Assembly (NCBI GenBank): GCA_032871835.1
Contig: CM065299.1
Coordinates: 47,256,706-47,320,705 of the forward strand
DNA length: 64,000 nucleotides
Reading direction: 5' to 3'
Origin: Dipteronia dyeriana
Lineage: Eukaryota > Streptophyta > Magnoliopsida > Sapindales > Sapindaceae
A program made the translations under genes and the position numbers. The stretch's first letter is position 1, and the number at the start of each line of letters is the position of its first letter. Under the pieces are notes generated by a model. That model was not told where the DNA came from and did no database searches. It saw nothing but the letters and a program-made list of their open reading frames with translations. Shown here in pieces: positions 9,617 through 22,136 of this stretch.

Positions 9617-11952
9617 CGGATATTAAATTTTCTGCTCATATGCCGACTTACACTGCTTCGCTTCCTGCTTGGCCTTGAGCATAGATTCCTAGGCAGAAGA
9701 CAATAAGTTCTGAAGTGATGTGGCTTTCTCTTCTACCGAAGAAGCCCTTTCCTCAGCCTCCATCTGCTTTGCCAGATAGTAGTCGGCAAAAACTTGTGCA
9801 GAACCAAACTCCTGTTGATAAGCCGTTTCGACCCGAGCATGCCGATCCTAACTTTCAATTAGCTGAGCTTCCAGACGCATTATTCGATCAACTTGATGTT
9901 GTTGCGTCTGAACTAGCTAATCGAATTCTGCCACCATCTACCAAAAAGGTTTAATTAAAAATCTGAAAATCGGGTAAACAAGTAAAACAATTAAAGAAAA
10001 GGGTAACTTACATAAGATGCACCGTTGAAAAAATTCTGAAGACGATCAGTTAGAAAGCCTTCTCGGAAATAGCTCTAACGGTCGTCTCCGATAAAAGCCC
10101 GACCAGATGACATCTCCCGCAACATATCCTGGGGAGAAGGATATGAAGGAACCCCCGAGGATTCAAACCCTAGATTTCCAACCTTGGGGGTAAGGGAACC
10201 CTTGTTTGGCTCCGAAGGCGTAGCATCCGCTGACGCTCCAGCATCAACGCTCGGGGGAATCTCATCCACAACATCTTCATCGTTGGAATCAATGAATGAG
10301 ACCACCCGAGGGACCTTAAGTGGACGAGTCGAAGAGCTGATTGTTTTCACTTCTCACCTCGAGAACGATGGAAGCTCAGATTAGCTGTGGGTTCTTCCTG
10401 TGTATCATCCCAAAAGGACTCAAATAATTCAGGATCCACAGGTACTTGTCCCATGGAGGTATTACCTCCATCACCAGCCTCTGACCGTTCAATAGGCTCC
10501 TCACAAGGACCCTCGCTTTTCCTCTCCCCGTTATTCGGCTGATAAGCATGATCCGTTGGGCCACTCGAACCACTAGACTCCCCTGCGGTCGGTTGAACGA
10601 TGTCCTCAGGGACATTCTGGAATTTTCTCTTCGACCGTGTCAGTTTCCTCATCAGATTCAGGTAGGGCAATGCCTTTATTGCTCTGACAAGAAGCCTCTT
10701 TTCGACTCGCCTTTATAATTGACTTCACTTGGCGAGCTTGAAGATCGCAGACGACGTCTATATCATACACTTAGAAGAAAACAGGAACCGTGTCAGAATG
10801 CAAAACAAGAAATATATAATGAAAGGAAAAGGTTACAAAAATTGCCAAAATCTTTTCGAAGAAGCCGAGCTCAATCATCTTCGACTTAACAAAGAGATAA
10901 GTCTTGCTCCTCTTCTCCAAAGTGCGAACTGCCGCCCGAGCAAGTCTTGTCAGCTCCATATCATTGTACTCAATTTTCTTCTTGTTCCAAATCTCGAGGG
11001 AACAGAAGAAATGGGGGACCTTCAACACCGTCCGTGTACCCCCAGCTAAAACAATAACTTCAAGCCTGAGACTCCCTCCGGTGAAAAACCCACTGTTCTT
11101 CCATAACTTGTTTGACGTAGGAAATCCCCATATAAAACCGCTATTTGTAGGGTCATCGGAGATATCAGCTTCCCGACTCACTTTTGTCCCCTTAAGGACC
11201 CATTAATCTGGCGAATTAGTCATGAGGAAGTAAGTCTCCGACTTGCCCAATTGCCTGATTTCATTCGGGGATGGTGGCAATAAGTTCATCCGGCTGTACA
11301 TGTTCCACATGCATATCAAAATTTTGTAGCTATTCGGGGCCAGCTGAGTCTGATCAATCCTTACTTCAGCCAAAAACCAGGCAATGAATGGCTGGAAGAG
11401 AAGAGTGACGCCGCAGCAGAGCATGGATCCGTAGATCGCCACTATACCCGGGGGAGGATTCCAAGCAGCTCTATCACCCGGTGGAATCAAAATGACCGAA
11501 TTGGGCAAATCGAATCGGGAATGATACTTTTCTATTTCATCTGCCCCGACTACGTTCAGCTCGGTATCAAATCCACTCGGGCGAGTAGCAGAGAAAGTAA
11601 GGTGAGAGATTTTGGATGCCTCTTTAACGTCGTTCTCATTAACAGTCTGTTCTCAAATTTGAATATCGCCCGAGTTGTGCTTACGGACTTCACTTCTGCT
11701 TTGATGTTTTCCCATCGTTCGAAGAGGTACCCTATGATAAGAAATATCAGAATTAGAACTAGTTGAAGAACTTAATACAGTGATAAAGGTGACGTCAGGT
11801 TGGAGCCTAGAAACATCAACTTCTAAAAATGGAGGTTCATCAGCAGGGATTTCCCCCAGTAATCTTCTAATGCAAGAAACCAACTGGAAATCCCCACGTT
11901 CTAATGCATCAAGAGTAATATTAAAAACACAATGACGGAAAGATGGCTCCAT
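9617..11952 (-). pseudogene. Antisense extra gene of X (putative 'gypsy-type transposon' / Transposase_28-like protein)
   Basis: Three stretches in one minus-strand frame (11952-11653, 11508-11203, 11181-10771) give a protein whose middle has LFQPFIAWFL, QLAPNSYKIL and a W/G-rich region. This resembles the plant family annotated as putative gypsy-type transposon (PF04195). A Ser/Glu/Pro-rich stretch follows (10670-10347), frame-shifted. Further on, at about 9920-9620, a Glu/Lys/Gln coiled coil carries three stops. A GTAAGT donor (complement of 10006-10011) with nearby pyrimidine-rich acceptors at 9963 or 9938 suggests at least one intron. Internal stops make it a pseudogene. Its biochemical function is unknown. 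Confidence 0.6.
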
Positions 11953-12445
11953 TAAAAATAACCTTGAATTAAGTTTGATGCAAGATCTTCAACGGAGAAT
12001 CACAACCTTCTGCGTAAAGAAATTTGGGTTTAAGAAATTTTTCTTCTGAAAATCGTTGAGAATGAACCAACGCTGTCTCTTAGCAAAGAATTTAAAAAAA
12101 ACACGAAACCCTAGGATCTCAAGGCGAGAAAGAAACAATAATGAGGATTGATGACGTAGGTGGTGCACGGGGAAACATGTAATTCGTTTCTCATAAATGA
12201 TATCGAAAAACAAAGAGGCAAAGGACACGTGTCAAAGAGAGAACTAGCTTTCGCTGGCAGAACTTCAAAACGTCAGTCATTAAAGATTTCGCATAAGGAG
12301 GCAAATCAAATTTGCAGGGTCACCATTAAGACACGTCATTATGACAAGATATTTACTCGGGCACTAGAAAGATATTTAAAAAACTAATTAAAATACTTTT
12401 GCCCGAAAATGAAATCCTGTTCAGAAAAAATATTTTAAGGGGGTA

Positions 12446-13339
12446 TTTTCATATGTGAATTTTAACGCATGAACACGTCATCAACAAAGAGGATAAATTG
12501 CCATGTGGTTATCTGAATAGGCATTCAGAAAATATTCTACAAGACATTGTCGAAGAAGAGAAAACCAGAATAAGCAGATGTTGAATAAAACCTACTCAGG
12601 GTCAGTCGACATCATATAGTACTCGGGATTAGCTAACGACATTCAGGACTTGTTAAATGACGCTTCTACTCGGGATCAAATGATGTTACTCGAGACTAGC
12701 GGGTATTGTACTTGCTCGGGGATAAATATGAAGAAAACCGAATAAAAAACCTAGCGCTTAGTTCACACGGATTAGGTCATTAAATACACGAAGATATCCA
12801 TCAGGAAGGAATCCCAAATAGAACAAAATACTTAGCTGGAAGGGTTCCCAATCAGGCAACAACTTTATTTCTTTAAAAAGACTATGCTCTTATATATGGA
12901 AACAAGTCCAAATTGGACGACATTACTAGAATCCCATCCGATTTCAATACAAGACTCCGAAATAGGAAAGAAGACAATCAACTTCAAATAAGTAAATAAT
13001 TGTAATTAAATACAAAGATCTATTACTTATACAAGGCAGATTAGGGTTCTATAAACATATAAATAGACCCATAATCTCGCCAAAAAAGATATAGACACCA
13101 ATTATAGAAAAATACAGAGAGAAGAAAGAGAGATCGAGAGCTTGTAACATTATAAATTCATAGTGGATTTTGGCTCGGTTGATTATTCAACCACCTGTGG
13201 ATGTTTCTCCGGTCATCGGAGTTTTACCACGTAAAAAACTCATCTTGTTTACTTTCTCCTCCTCCTCTCTCTTTGAAATCACAGTCGAAATCCAACCCTT
13301 ATTGGCTTTTCTGATACAATCCAGAAATCAACGTCAACA
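12446..13339 (+). repeat. LTR-like block of X (probable 3' LTR)
   Basis: A purine tract TTTTAAGGGGG at 12435-12445 precedes it. A TATAAATAG box lies at 13058-13066, followed about 110 bases on by a segment with CCACCTGTGGATGTTTC and TTTTACCACGTAAAA, which resembles the U5 segment of the SIRE LTRs. It ends near GTCAACA at 13339. Both boundaries are approximate and no second copy is in the window. Confidence 0.5.
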
Positions 13340-13733
13340 TGTTTAATAAGTTTGATTAATAGGGTCATTTATTAGGATTAATTTGATTAATAACCTAATA
13401 ATAAATTATCCAAATAAAGTATTAAGGTTTTAATAATTAAAACTAGGTAAACACTAACATAATAATCTGACCATAGTAAATAGTTTACAAAGGCTTAGAT
13501 TATTCACTAATAGATTAAATTTTTCATTGTTAAAAATCATTAATAATTTATTATTTAATTAGAATTTGTTTCTAATTAGTTAATGCCCTAGATAACTTGA
13601 TTAAAGTTTGTCGTTTAATCATGTAGAGTCTAAGTGCATTAACGGTTAATAGAAAACCATAATTTTAAAATAGTGAGTGGGAGAGGGATACATGACATAT
13701 ATATCCCACGGTCTCCATCATTAGTTCAACACC
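13340..13733. other. AT-rich stretch, unresolved LTR-like sequence
   Basis: Very AT-rich to about 13640, then GGGAGAGGGATACATGACAT and CACGGTCTCCATCATTAGTTC, a composition common in plant Copia LTRs. No gene or terminal signature can be fixed. Confidence 0.35.
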
Positions 13734-14444
13734 GTGAGATGTGAGTCAGGCCTCGTGACGGCTTTGCTTTCGTCCTCTCTAAGAAGGGTTTCCGTAAAGG
13801 TCAATACCAAGGTTGACTTTCTAACGGATAGGATTTCTGAGGGTATTTTGGGATTGACTGACCTTAAGGCAGCAATTCTCGAGTCATGTTTAGTGGTAGA
13901 TGATTCTTCACCCTGGATAGTTTATTCTGGGGGCACCAACCATGTTTGTTCTTCTTTGCAATGGACTGATTCTTGGACATAGCTAGAGGAGGAAGCCTTT
14001 TATTTATTTGTGGGGTCAGGGGATGTCATGTCGGCACGACCGGTGAGCGTAATTAGATTACGTTTTTGTAATAGTTATATATTGTTGGCCAATGTATTTT
14101 ATATTCCTAGATTTACACGCAATTAGATTTACGCTTATAAGTTGTTGGAACAAAAATATTCCGTTTCTTCTAATAATAAGTCTGTTATTATTGGAAAGAA
14201 TGGTCTGAATATTTGTTCAGGAATTAATGAAAACAATATGTATGTGTTAAGACCATCAATACATACTACATACACCGAAATGTTGAAGGTTGAAAAACTA
14301 AAAACTAAACGACATAAGATTTCTCCAGATAATGACATATATCTCGGGCATCTAAGGCTTGGTCATATCAACCTTGACCAGATAAACAGGCTAGTAAAAA
14401 ACGGACCTTTAAGCGAGTTAAAGGTTGGCACCTTATCTGTCTAG
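13734..14444 (+). pseudogene. pol: Element C gag-protease end and GAG-preINT (Angela-like Copia)
   Basis: The protease signature reads WIVYSGGTNHVCSSLQ at about 13915-13962. The catalytic Asp of the usual DSGATNH is replaced by Tyr, so the enzyme would be dead. The pre-integrase domain with YLGHLRLGHINLDQINRL occurs at 14142-14444 and ends in a stop. The sequence resembles elements B1 and B2 in this window. Confidence 0.82.
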
Positions 14445-15338
14445 GAATCTTGTATGACTAAGAGACCTTTTACTGGAAAAAGGCTTAGAGCTAAGGAACC
14501 GCTAGGGATTATACATACAGACGTCTGCAGACCGATGAATGTTAAATCTAGGGGTGGTTATGAGTATTATGTCACATTTATAGATGACTACTTATGATAC
14601 GGATATGTCTACCTAATGCAACGAAAGTCGGAAACATTTAAAATGTTCAAAGAATTCTGAGCTGAGGTTGAGAATTAATTTGTAGGACTATCAAGTCACT
14701 ACGATTGGATCATGGAGGTGAGTACCTTGACCAAGAGTTTAAAGACTTCATGGTTAAGCACGGGATAGTTTTCCAACTCACAGCCCCTGGTACACCTCAG
14801 CAAAATGGTGTAGCGGAGAGGAGAAATAGAACCCTAATGGAAATGGTGAGATCTATGATTAGTTTCTTATGATTACCAAATTCCTTCTGAGGATATGCAT
14901 TACAAACAACGGTATATATTGAATGTGGTGCCATCAAAATTTGTTCCTAAGACTCCCGTAGAGTTGTGGAATGGTCGTAAAGCTAGTTTGTGACATTTTT
15001 GCATATGAGGGTGTCCAGTACACATGCTGAAGAACATAACTGGAAAGCTAGACTCTAAGTATGTTGTCTACATGTTTGTAGGATACTCAAAGGAGACTAG
15101 AGGTGGACACTTCTATAGTCCCGAAGACAACAAAGTATTTGTATCGACAAATTTAACATTTCTTGAGGACAGTTATATTAGTGACCATAAACCTCGTTCT
15201 AAGATTGTATTGAATGAGTTGGAGTCTGGTGAGACTAGAGCTTCATTAATAAGAGTTGCTGATCAGGATAAACATCTGAGAGTTATATGGTTCTTGATCA
15301 GAATACACTACCACTTAGATGCAGTGAGAGGATTGTGA
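14445..15338 (+). pseudogene. pol: Element C integrase, heavily decayed
   Basis: Fragments of the core are readable in several frames: GGYEYYVTFIDDY near 14550, GTPQQNGVAERRNR near 14790 and the C-terminal KYVVYMFVGYSKETRGG stretch at 15050-15110. Stops and frameshifts separate them. There is no uninterrupted domain. Confidence 0.8.
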
Positions 15339-15475
15339 AACAACCTTAACGCTATTTAGGTATAGGTGAGGGACATGGTGTTATCTCTGCTGATAGTGTG
15401 GATGATCCATTGACATCTAAGAATGCAATGGAGGATCCTAATTAAGAGGAATGACTTGAAGCCATGAATCTCTAG

Positions 15476-16111
15476 ATGGAGTCCATGTACTCTAACTCAG
15501 TTTGGGATCTTATAGACTTACCGGATGGGGTAAAATCCATAGGGTGTAAGTGGATCTACAAGAGAAAGAGAGGCATAGACAGGAAGGTAAAAACCTTCAA
15601 GGTAAGGCTAGTGGCTAAGGGTTATACCCAGAAAGAGGGGATCGATTATGAAGAGACCTTCTCGCCAATAGCCATGTTTAAGTCTGTTAGGATTCTCTTA
15701 TCCATTGATGACTATTTCGATTATGAAATTTGGCAAATGGACGTCAAGACTGCATTCTTGAATGGTAATCTTGACGAGAACATTTATCATAGGGATTCGT
15801 GTCTCCAGATCAAGAGGAAAAGGTTTGCTAGCTAAAAAGGTCCATCTATGGACTGAAGCAAGCATCTAGATCTTGGAATATTAGGTTCGATGATGTGATC
15901 AAAACCTATGGCTTCGAGTAGAACGTCGATGAGCCTTGTGTCTACAAGCGGATCATTGACGATGATGTGGGAGTTTTGTTCGATGTGAAGGGCTGGCTGG
16001 CTAGCCAATTCCAAATGGAAGATTTGGGAGAGGCGAGTTATGTTCTAGGGATCAAACTTTTAAGGGATCAAACTTTTAAGGGATCGTAAGAACAAACTCA
16101 TAGCACTGTCT
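15476..16111 (+). pseudogene. pol: Element C reverse transcriptase, truncated by B1
   Basis: CKWIYKRKRG, VRLVAKGYTQKEG and MDVKTAFLNGN motifs are clear at 15476-15835, followed by a stop. Further on the YVDD palm motif is missing: a deletion joins the preceding segment to the WLASQFQMEDLGEASY segment at about 15970-16000. A 16-bp unit (16048-16063) is tandemly duplicated at 16064-16079, shifting the frame. RT stops at 16111 where the LTR of B1 starts. The rest of C is not found on the far side of B1/B2. Confidence 0.85.
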
Positions 16112-16846
16112 TGTAGGGAAAAAACCACGCGCAACGGAAGCGTGAGAAAATTTAATAAAATTAGGGTTTGCGTATAAATAAAAATTTTCCCTTTGACTAA
16201 CAAGAACCTTAACCCTAGATTAATTGATGTATATAAAGAGTGCCGTACCTTTTTCTCATGACGATTGAACAAGCGTCGAATTGAATCCGTAAGATCTTCC
16301 AATCCAATCATGAACGTGAATCACCTAGGAGTGTGCCTCTCTTTCTTTTAATCGTATACATGAGAATGGAAACAAACAAAAGCTTCTTATTTGTTAGTTA
16401 CAATAATCCTCCGAAAACAAAGAACGTTAGATCACTTGTGAATTATCAATCAATTTGATTGAAACTCGTGTGAACCTTGATTCGATGTTGTACACAAAAC
16501 CGTTTGATATAAAGGCTACTAGTGTACTATCGAAAACTAAACGTTCTTTCTTCCTAATTCTTATTTCCTGAATCACACACTATTTCTTATCGTTGATTGA
16601 ATTTTGTCTAGAATAAAATCAGATTTTTCTCCCTTAAATTTCCTATGATGGCCGAATTCTTCTCTTAGAAAAATAGGGCTGGCCGAAATCTCTTTATGAA
16701 ATTACTTAGGCTGACCGAAATAAATCATACATATATATAGGATCATAAACCCTCTCCTAAGAAGGATTTACTTGGTTGGCAAGAATTCTTTCCTTAGGTG
16801 GATTTATTTGGTAGTTAAGAATCCTTATCTAAAAGGAATTCTATCC

Positions 16847-16890
<44 letters not shown>

Positions 16891-18530
16891 GCTAGCCGAA
16901 ATTTCATAGAATACAATTAGGATATTTAATACTTTTCCTAAGAACGATTTACTTAGTAGTTAAAAATTCTTTCCTTAGGTAGATTTACTTGGTGGTCAAG
17001 AATCCTTTTCAAAAAAGGAATTCTATTTTACCCCAAGACTCCTAATCCAACTCAATAGTGTATTTGTAACCATATTAAAGATTTTCTAATTTGATTAGAT
17101 AAATAATTCTTTTTATTTATTTACTTATCAAATATAGTCTTTAACATTAATTATACTACCAACAATAGTATAATTTTATGAGACCATCACCTACTAGAAA
17201 AAAGATTTTGACTTTTAATTAAATAATTAATTAATCACCAAATTAATTAATTTCCATTTAATTAAATAATAAAAGAATATAATATAATTAAGCTATTTTA
17301 ACTAGTCTAGCCGCCCAACACATATATATGGGCCAATATATTATTTTCTTATTTAATTAAATCCATTTGACCTATATTAAAAGTCCACATGTGAACTAGA
17401 CCCATTCTTACAAAAAGAAACAAGTCCACATGCCTCAATACAATTCTAGATGGACCCCTAAATTGGTCCGGTAGAATATATCATGTGATCAATGCAAGTT
17501 CGTGTGGATTGGGGATCTTGGCGGGCTATCTAGATTTAAGCTTCAACAGACACAACTCAATCACAATCAACAAATGATTCACTTAGGTTCGATCTATTTA
17601 ATTTTAGTTTATTCTATTAAAGAATTAAAATTGAACTCTTAAATAAAGATAGAACAAGTTGATGTTACTCATTCATACCCTGACAACTTTATTGGGGAAA
17701 ATGTATCCTCGTGAAGAATACCAGTAATCGCCAAGAGCTCATAGACCGCCTATATTTCTCCAAGTTACCATATTTACTCATATGACCATATTTTGAACTT
17801 GGATATTTTGACTTATCCAGAAACCATGTTTCAATATACACTATTGAAAACTTAACGTTAAGATTTAATATCCAATACCTCAAAACATCCATATTATGGT
17901 ATTCTACTCTCACTTAATAAATGGAGCCACGATGTCCTTATCTATAAATGAAATCCTCTATCGATTAACAAATGAATACCACCAAACTATCGAGTATAGA
18001 CTATGCTATATAATCGTACTCATTGATAGCTCAAATGATAACACTTGCAACCATAAGTCCATCATTTATCTCAGGATTGAGATAGACTCTCCGATTATCT
18101 TTAAATGTAAACTTTTATCCATTGATGATTCTAGATAAATTATTTCATTGTGATCCTATTCAATGCACTAGATTCTTTTGCCTAAATACCACTTTGATGA
18201 TTTTAGACTCATCATAACACATTTGATCCCATTCAAATGCTAGCAAAAGAATCTACAACTTTGACAAGATAAAGGCACCCAACCTTTTATCTTAAGTTGT
18301 GAATATTATTCAAGACTAACTAAAGAATTGTGTCTAGCTCATACATATCTAGATGTATGAACAATTCTTCTTTTCTCATAGTCTTTTGACCTTATGATTA
18401 CTTACTTTTGACAATTATAATAATTAAACTATAAATGCTATAAGATCTGTTAAACTAGAAATCACTTTTATAATATGAAAATATTGTTAATTACATTATT
18501 ACACTCTTGCTATCGAGAATAATCCCAACA
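16112..18530 (-). repeat. B1 3' LTR, 2419 bp
   Basis: On the minus strand it begins TGTTGGGATTATTCTCG (18530) next to the tract complementary to ATCTCCCAC and ends CCCTACA (16112). It aligns with 25496-27961 (inverted), 55065-57310 and the fragment 34897-36113. An (AT)n run occupies 16849-16888; the same site is far shorter in the other copies. Confidence 0.92.
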
Positions 18531-18544
18531 ATCTCCCACTTGCT

Positions 18545-19538
18545 CTATAGCAAATGTGTCATATCTCTCATCCCCATGTTCTCTAGATGCCCATCAAAAA
18601 TCTTTTGTGGAATAGTCTTTGTAAAGGGATCCGCTAGATTTTCTGCTGACGCGATCTTGGTAATCGTCACGTCACCCCTATGCACAATTTCCCTTAGAAG
18701 GTGATACTTTCTTTCAATGTGTTTTCCTCTCTTATGACTTCTTGGTTCTCTCGAATTAGCCACTGCTCCACTATTGTCACAAATAGATAGTGATATGCTT
18801 TTTCGCATCGAGAACCACTTCCAAGTCAATCAAGAATTGGCAGAGCCAGACAACCTCTTTAGCAGCCTCGTATAAGGCAACATACTCGACTTCCACGGTG
18901 GAATCGGCAATACAAGATTGCTTGATACTCCTCCATATGATTTACCCTCCTCCAATAGTAAATACAGATCCTGATGTTGATCTCTTGGAATCGGAATCTG
19001 ACTAAAAATCAGAATCTGACTAAAAATCAGAATCTGTATACTCAACGGGAATTAAATCCCCTCTAGAGTATACAAGCATATAATCTCTCGTTTTCCTAAG
19101 ATACTTAAAAATATGCTTGACTGTTGTCCAGTGATCAGGACCAGGTTTTGATTGAAACCTGCTAACTATGCTCACAGCAAAACAAATATCTTGTCTAGTG
19201 CAGAGCATTGCATACATGAGACTTCCAACTGCCGATGCATATGGAACCCTACTCATGAATTGTTCTCCATGCTCATTCTTAGTAACTTGTTCCTTAGAAA
19301 GTTTGATTCCACGTCTGAAAGGTAACATACCTTTCTTGGAATCTTGCATGGAAAACCTAGACAAGATTTTATCTATGTATGAAGCTTGGGATAATGCAAT
19401 CGTTCTATTCTTTCTATCCCTTATGACTTGGATACCAAGAATATAACTTGCTTCTCCTAAGTCCCTCATATCAAATTGTTTGCTAACCATTCTTTTATTG
19501 ATGTCAACACACCTACATCGTTTTCGATGAGTAGTATA
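18545..19538 (-). pseudogene. pol: B1 RT C-terminal part and RNase H
   Basis: The RT part (19538-19020) reads FDMRDLGEASYILGIQVIRD, ALSQASYIDKIL and PYASAVGSLMYAM. RNase H follows with YTDSDF, STSGSVFTIG, ICDNSGAVANSREP and a C-terminal DPFTKT. An 18-bp in-frame tandem duplication at 18995-19012/19013-19030 repeats a segment bearing a TAG. Further stops occur in RNase H. It is continuous with 22137 onward once the inserted LTR is ignored. Confidence 0.9.
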
Positions 19539-22136
19539 TGAAAATACAATCACGATAAATGCTCAAGGCTAACCTAGAGAGGGGGGGGGGGGGGGGGTGA
19601 ATAGGTTAGACACCTTTTTCGACTCCCTTAGAAACAAACAAAAGTTTGTCCCTCTAGATTGCTTGTATCACAATATATATATTAATTAAAGACAATTAAT
19701 CAATATATAAACACAAGTAAAGTTTGATACGAACAAGTAATTGTAACACATACACAATCTATATTATAGAAAGGAAGTCAACATATATAAAAAGTTCTAT
19801 CCACAATACAAATATTAGAGAGATAGGGATAGAGAAAAGTTGACACAAGATATAACGTTGTAAACCTCCGAAGAGGAAACATCCACAGGCTAGCAGCCAC
19901 CGGCAAATAAAATCCACTAGTAGATAAGACAAGTACAATCTCTCAAGTGACCTCTTCACCTAGAAACTACCCTCATATCCTACTCTAGAAGTTGTCGCCC
20001 TATGCTCAACAATCCGAGGCTTTACACCTCTTGTCAAGACTTCCTTGCTCACCTTATCCGGATCCTCGCGACCCAAGGCAAAACTTCTTGCTCAACTATG
20101 TCCTCACGACTCTAGTCAGGACTTCCTTGCTCACCTATCCGAGTTCTCCCAACTCTAGGCAAGACTTCTTGCTTGACTATCCAAGGCTTCACACCTCTAG
20201 CCAAGACTTCCTTGCTCTATAATCCAAGGCTTCACACCTCTGGCGAAGACTTCTTGCTCAGCACCATAGGTCTCACACCTATTGTCAAGACTTCCTTTTC
20301 ACAAGGCATCTAGGTGATCATGAATGCAAAATGCAAACAAGCATGCAACATAGAATGCTATGATCAACACATCCTATGGAAAATACTAGACATGAGCATG
20401 AATGCACAAATCACATATAGTCTAGTTAATCATGCATGTATAAACAATCTAGATCATGTAAGATATGTTCAATAATAATCACAACCTAGATACATGCATA
20501 GATCTAAACTTGAATCACAAGATATGATCACTAAATCACAAGATCAAGTTTAAATCACTCAAACCAAAAACATGCTAAAATCATATGACAAAGTTATTTA
20601 GATTTAAGCAAAAGTTCTAGAGCATATTCCTAATCATAGATTCAATCAAAACACATGAATAACTCAAAAGAACAAAAGCACATGTATTATGTGAGAAATT
20701 TGGCCAAGAGAGCCTAATACATGTGAGGAACTATGTTTCTTAAAATCAATCAATCAAAGATCATTAAATAGTCCTAGAATCAAAGCTAGCACAATACAAT
20801 CCAAAACATGTGATAACATAGGAAAAAATCAAAACCTAACTCAACATGAATAATTTCAATTGAAACTCAATCTAGCTTTGAAAGTGTTCAAAACACAAAT
20901 CAAAACACTCACAATATACAAATATATGTAGAAGAAGAAAACCCAAGGCAATTGACCAAGTTTTAAAAGAAAACTTTGAGAGAAAATCAATACCTCACTT
21001 GATTTAGGTGCAGTCTAGTTTTTGTATGATTAGACACCAAAAACAACAGCAAATTGGAGTAGATGAACACTCTCAACTTCAAATCACTCAAATCGGAGTT
21101 CAAATGAAGAATTTATGGTGTTTGGAAGGTGAGAAAATTTAGAGAGAAAATTTATGCACACTTGATTTGAATTTCTTCGTAGAATGAAATGTGAGAGGAA
21201 AAGAGATTATAAAGGAGAGGGATAAGAATGAAGCATGAAAAGACCAAAAAGACCTTAAGTACCCAAGCATTCTTTCTTCCGGAGATGGCACATGGGCATC
21301 TTGGGGCAGCAAGCATTCTGTCCCGAGATGGCCACCCCCTATCTTGGGAAAGAGTGCTTGGATGCACTTCTTTTCCTCTCGCGCTCCCTTCGCGTTCTTT
21401 GACTGCTGTCCGGGCTTTGACCTCGGAATTCAAATCCATTTATGGATTACGAACCATAACTCTCACACGAACATGGACATATAAGATACTCAACACAGAA
21501 AATAATAATTCGACTCGATATACGAAGACGAAGACGAAGACAATGTATGAAACATGAGTTGAAAGTGTAGTATGTTTTGACTTAGAACTTGAAATCAATA
21601 GTATGAGTAACCGAAATGACTGGAACTCAATCAAGAATGATTTAAGACTAAATCCAAGTTCAATATCCTTGTTATACAAACTTATACACAGACAAACACA
21701 ATTCATACTAGAATGCAAACTACATAGAGATAGTTTCCAATCATGCATATTCCATAACATGTTATTTTCATACCGATGCATGAGCATTCATCTTTATGTG
21801 TGTGAATGTGTTATACATGATGCACAACGATATAGGGACACATATGAATGAATTGTATGTGTGTGCCTATAATGGTGCACAACGATGCAGGGACACAAAT
21901 GTATGATATGTGTATGTGTGCCTAAGCCTTGTAAGAGAAAGATAAGGTCTTAGTATACCTTTGTAGAACCATATTGCATCCTTTCTCTTGAAGACTTAGA
22001 AATTTCTTTTACTTGTTGTTTCTTCTTCCTTGAAGCTTGAATCATCATGAATCATCATGAATCTAAACAACTAAATCATTACAAGTAAAAATCATTTTGA
22101 TATGGAATTAATGCCAACACAAACTAAAACCTAACA
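19539..22136 (-). repeat. SIRE solo LTR (2598 bp) inserted in B1 RT, TSD GTATA
   Basis: Minus-strand ends are TGTTAGGTTTTAG and GTATTTTCA. The 5-bp target duplication GTATA is present at 19534-19538 and 22137-22141. No internal element sequence accompanies it, so it is a solo LTR left by LTR-LTR recombination. It contains a run of 17 G (19581-19597), the minisatellite, a TATAA-type box near 21206-21214 and two hairpins at 21279-21306 and 21321-21349. Confidence 0.95.

Larger units (their letters stand above)
9593..13339 (+). mobile_element. Element X: 3' portion of a Tat-like Ty3 element
   Basis: Between the end of A and the AT-rich stretch at 13340 lie a gene on the minus strand and, on its right, an LTR-like block in plus orientation. 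An extra gene antisense to the element just upstream of the 3' LTR is, as I recall, a described arrangement in Tat-lineage Ty3 elements. No pol is seen in this piece. The element identity is inferred from the gene type and the layout. Confidence 0.55.

Noticed and set aside
10184..10384. Plus-strand open frames within 9715-11766 as genes
   Set aside because: They are complements of the minus-strand Transposase_28-like gene; the family motifs are on the minus strand only.
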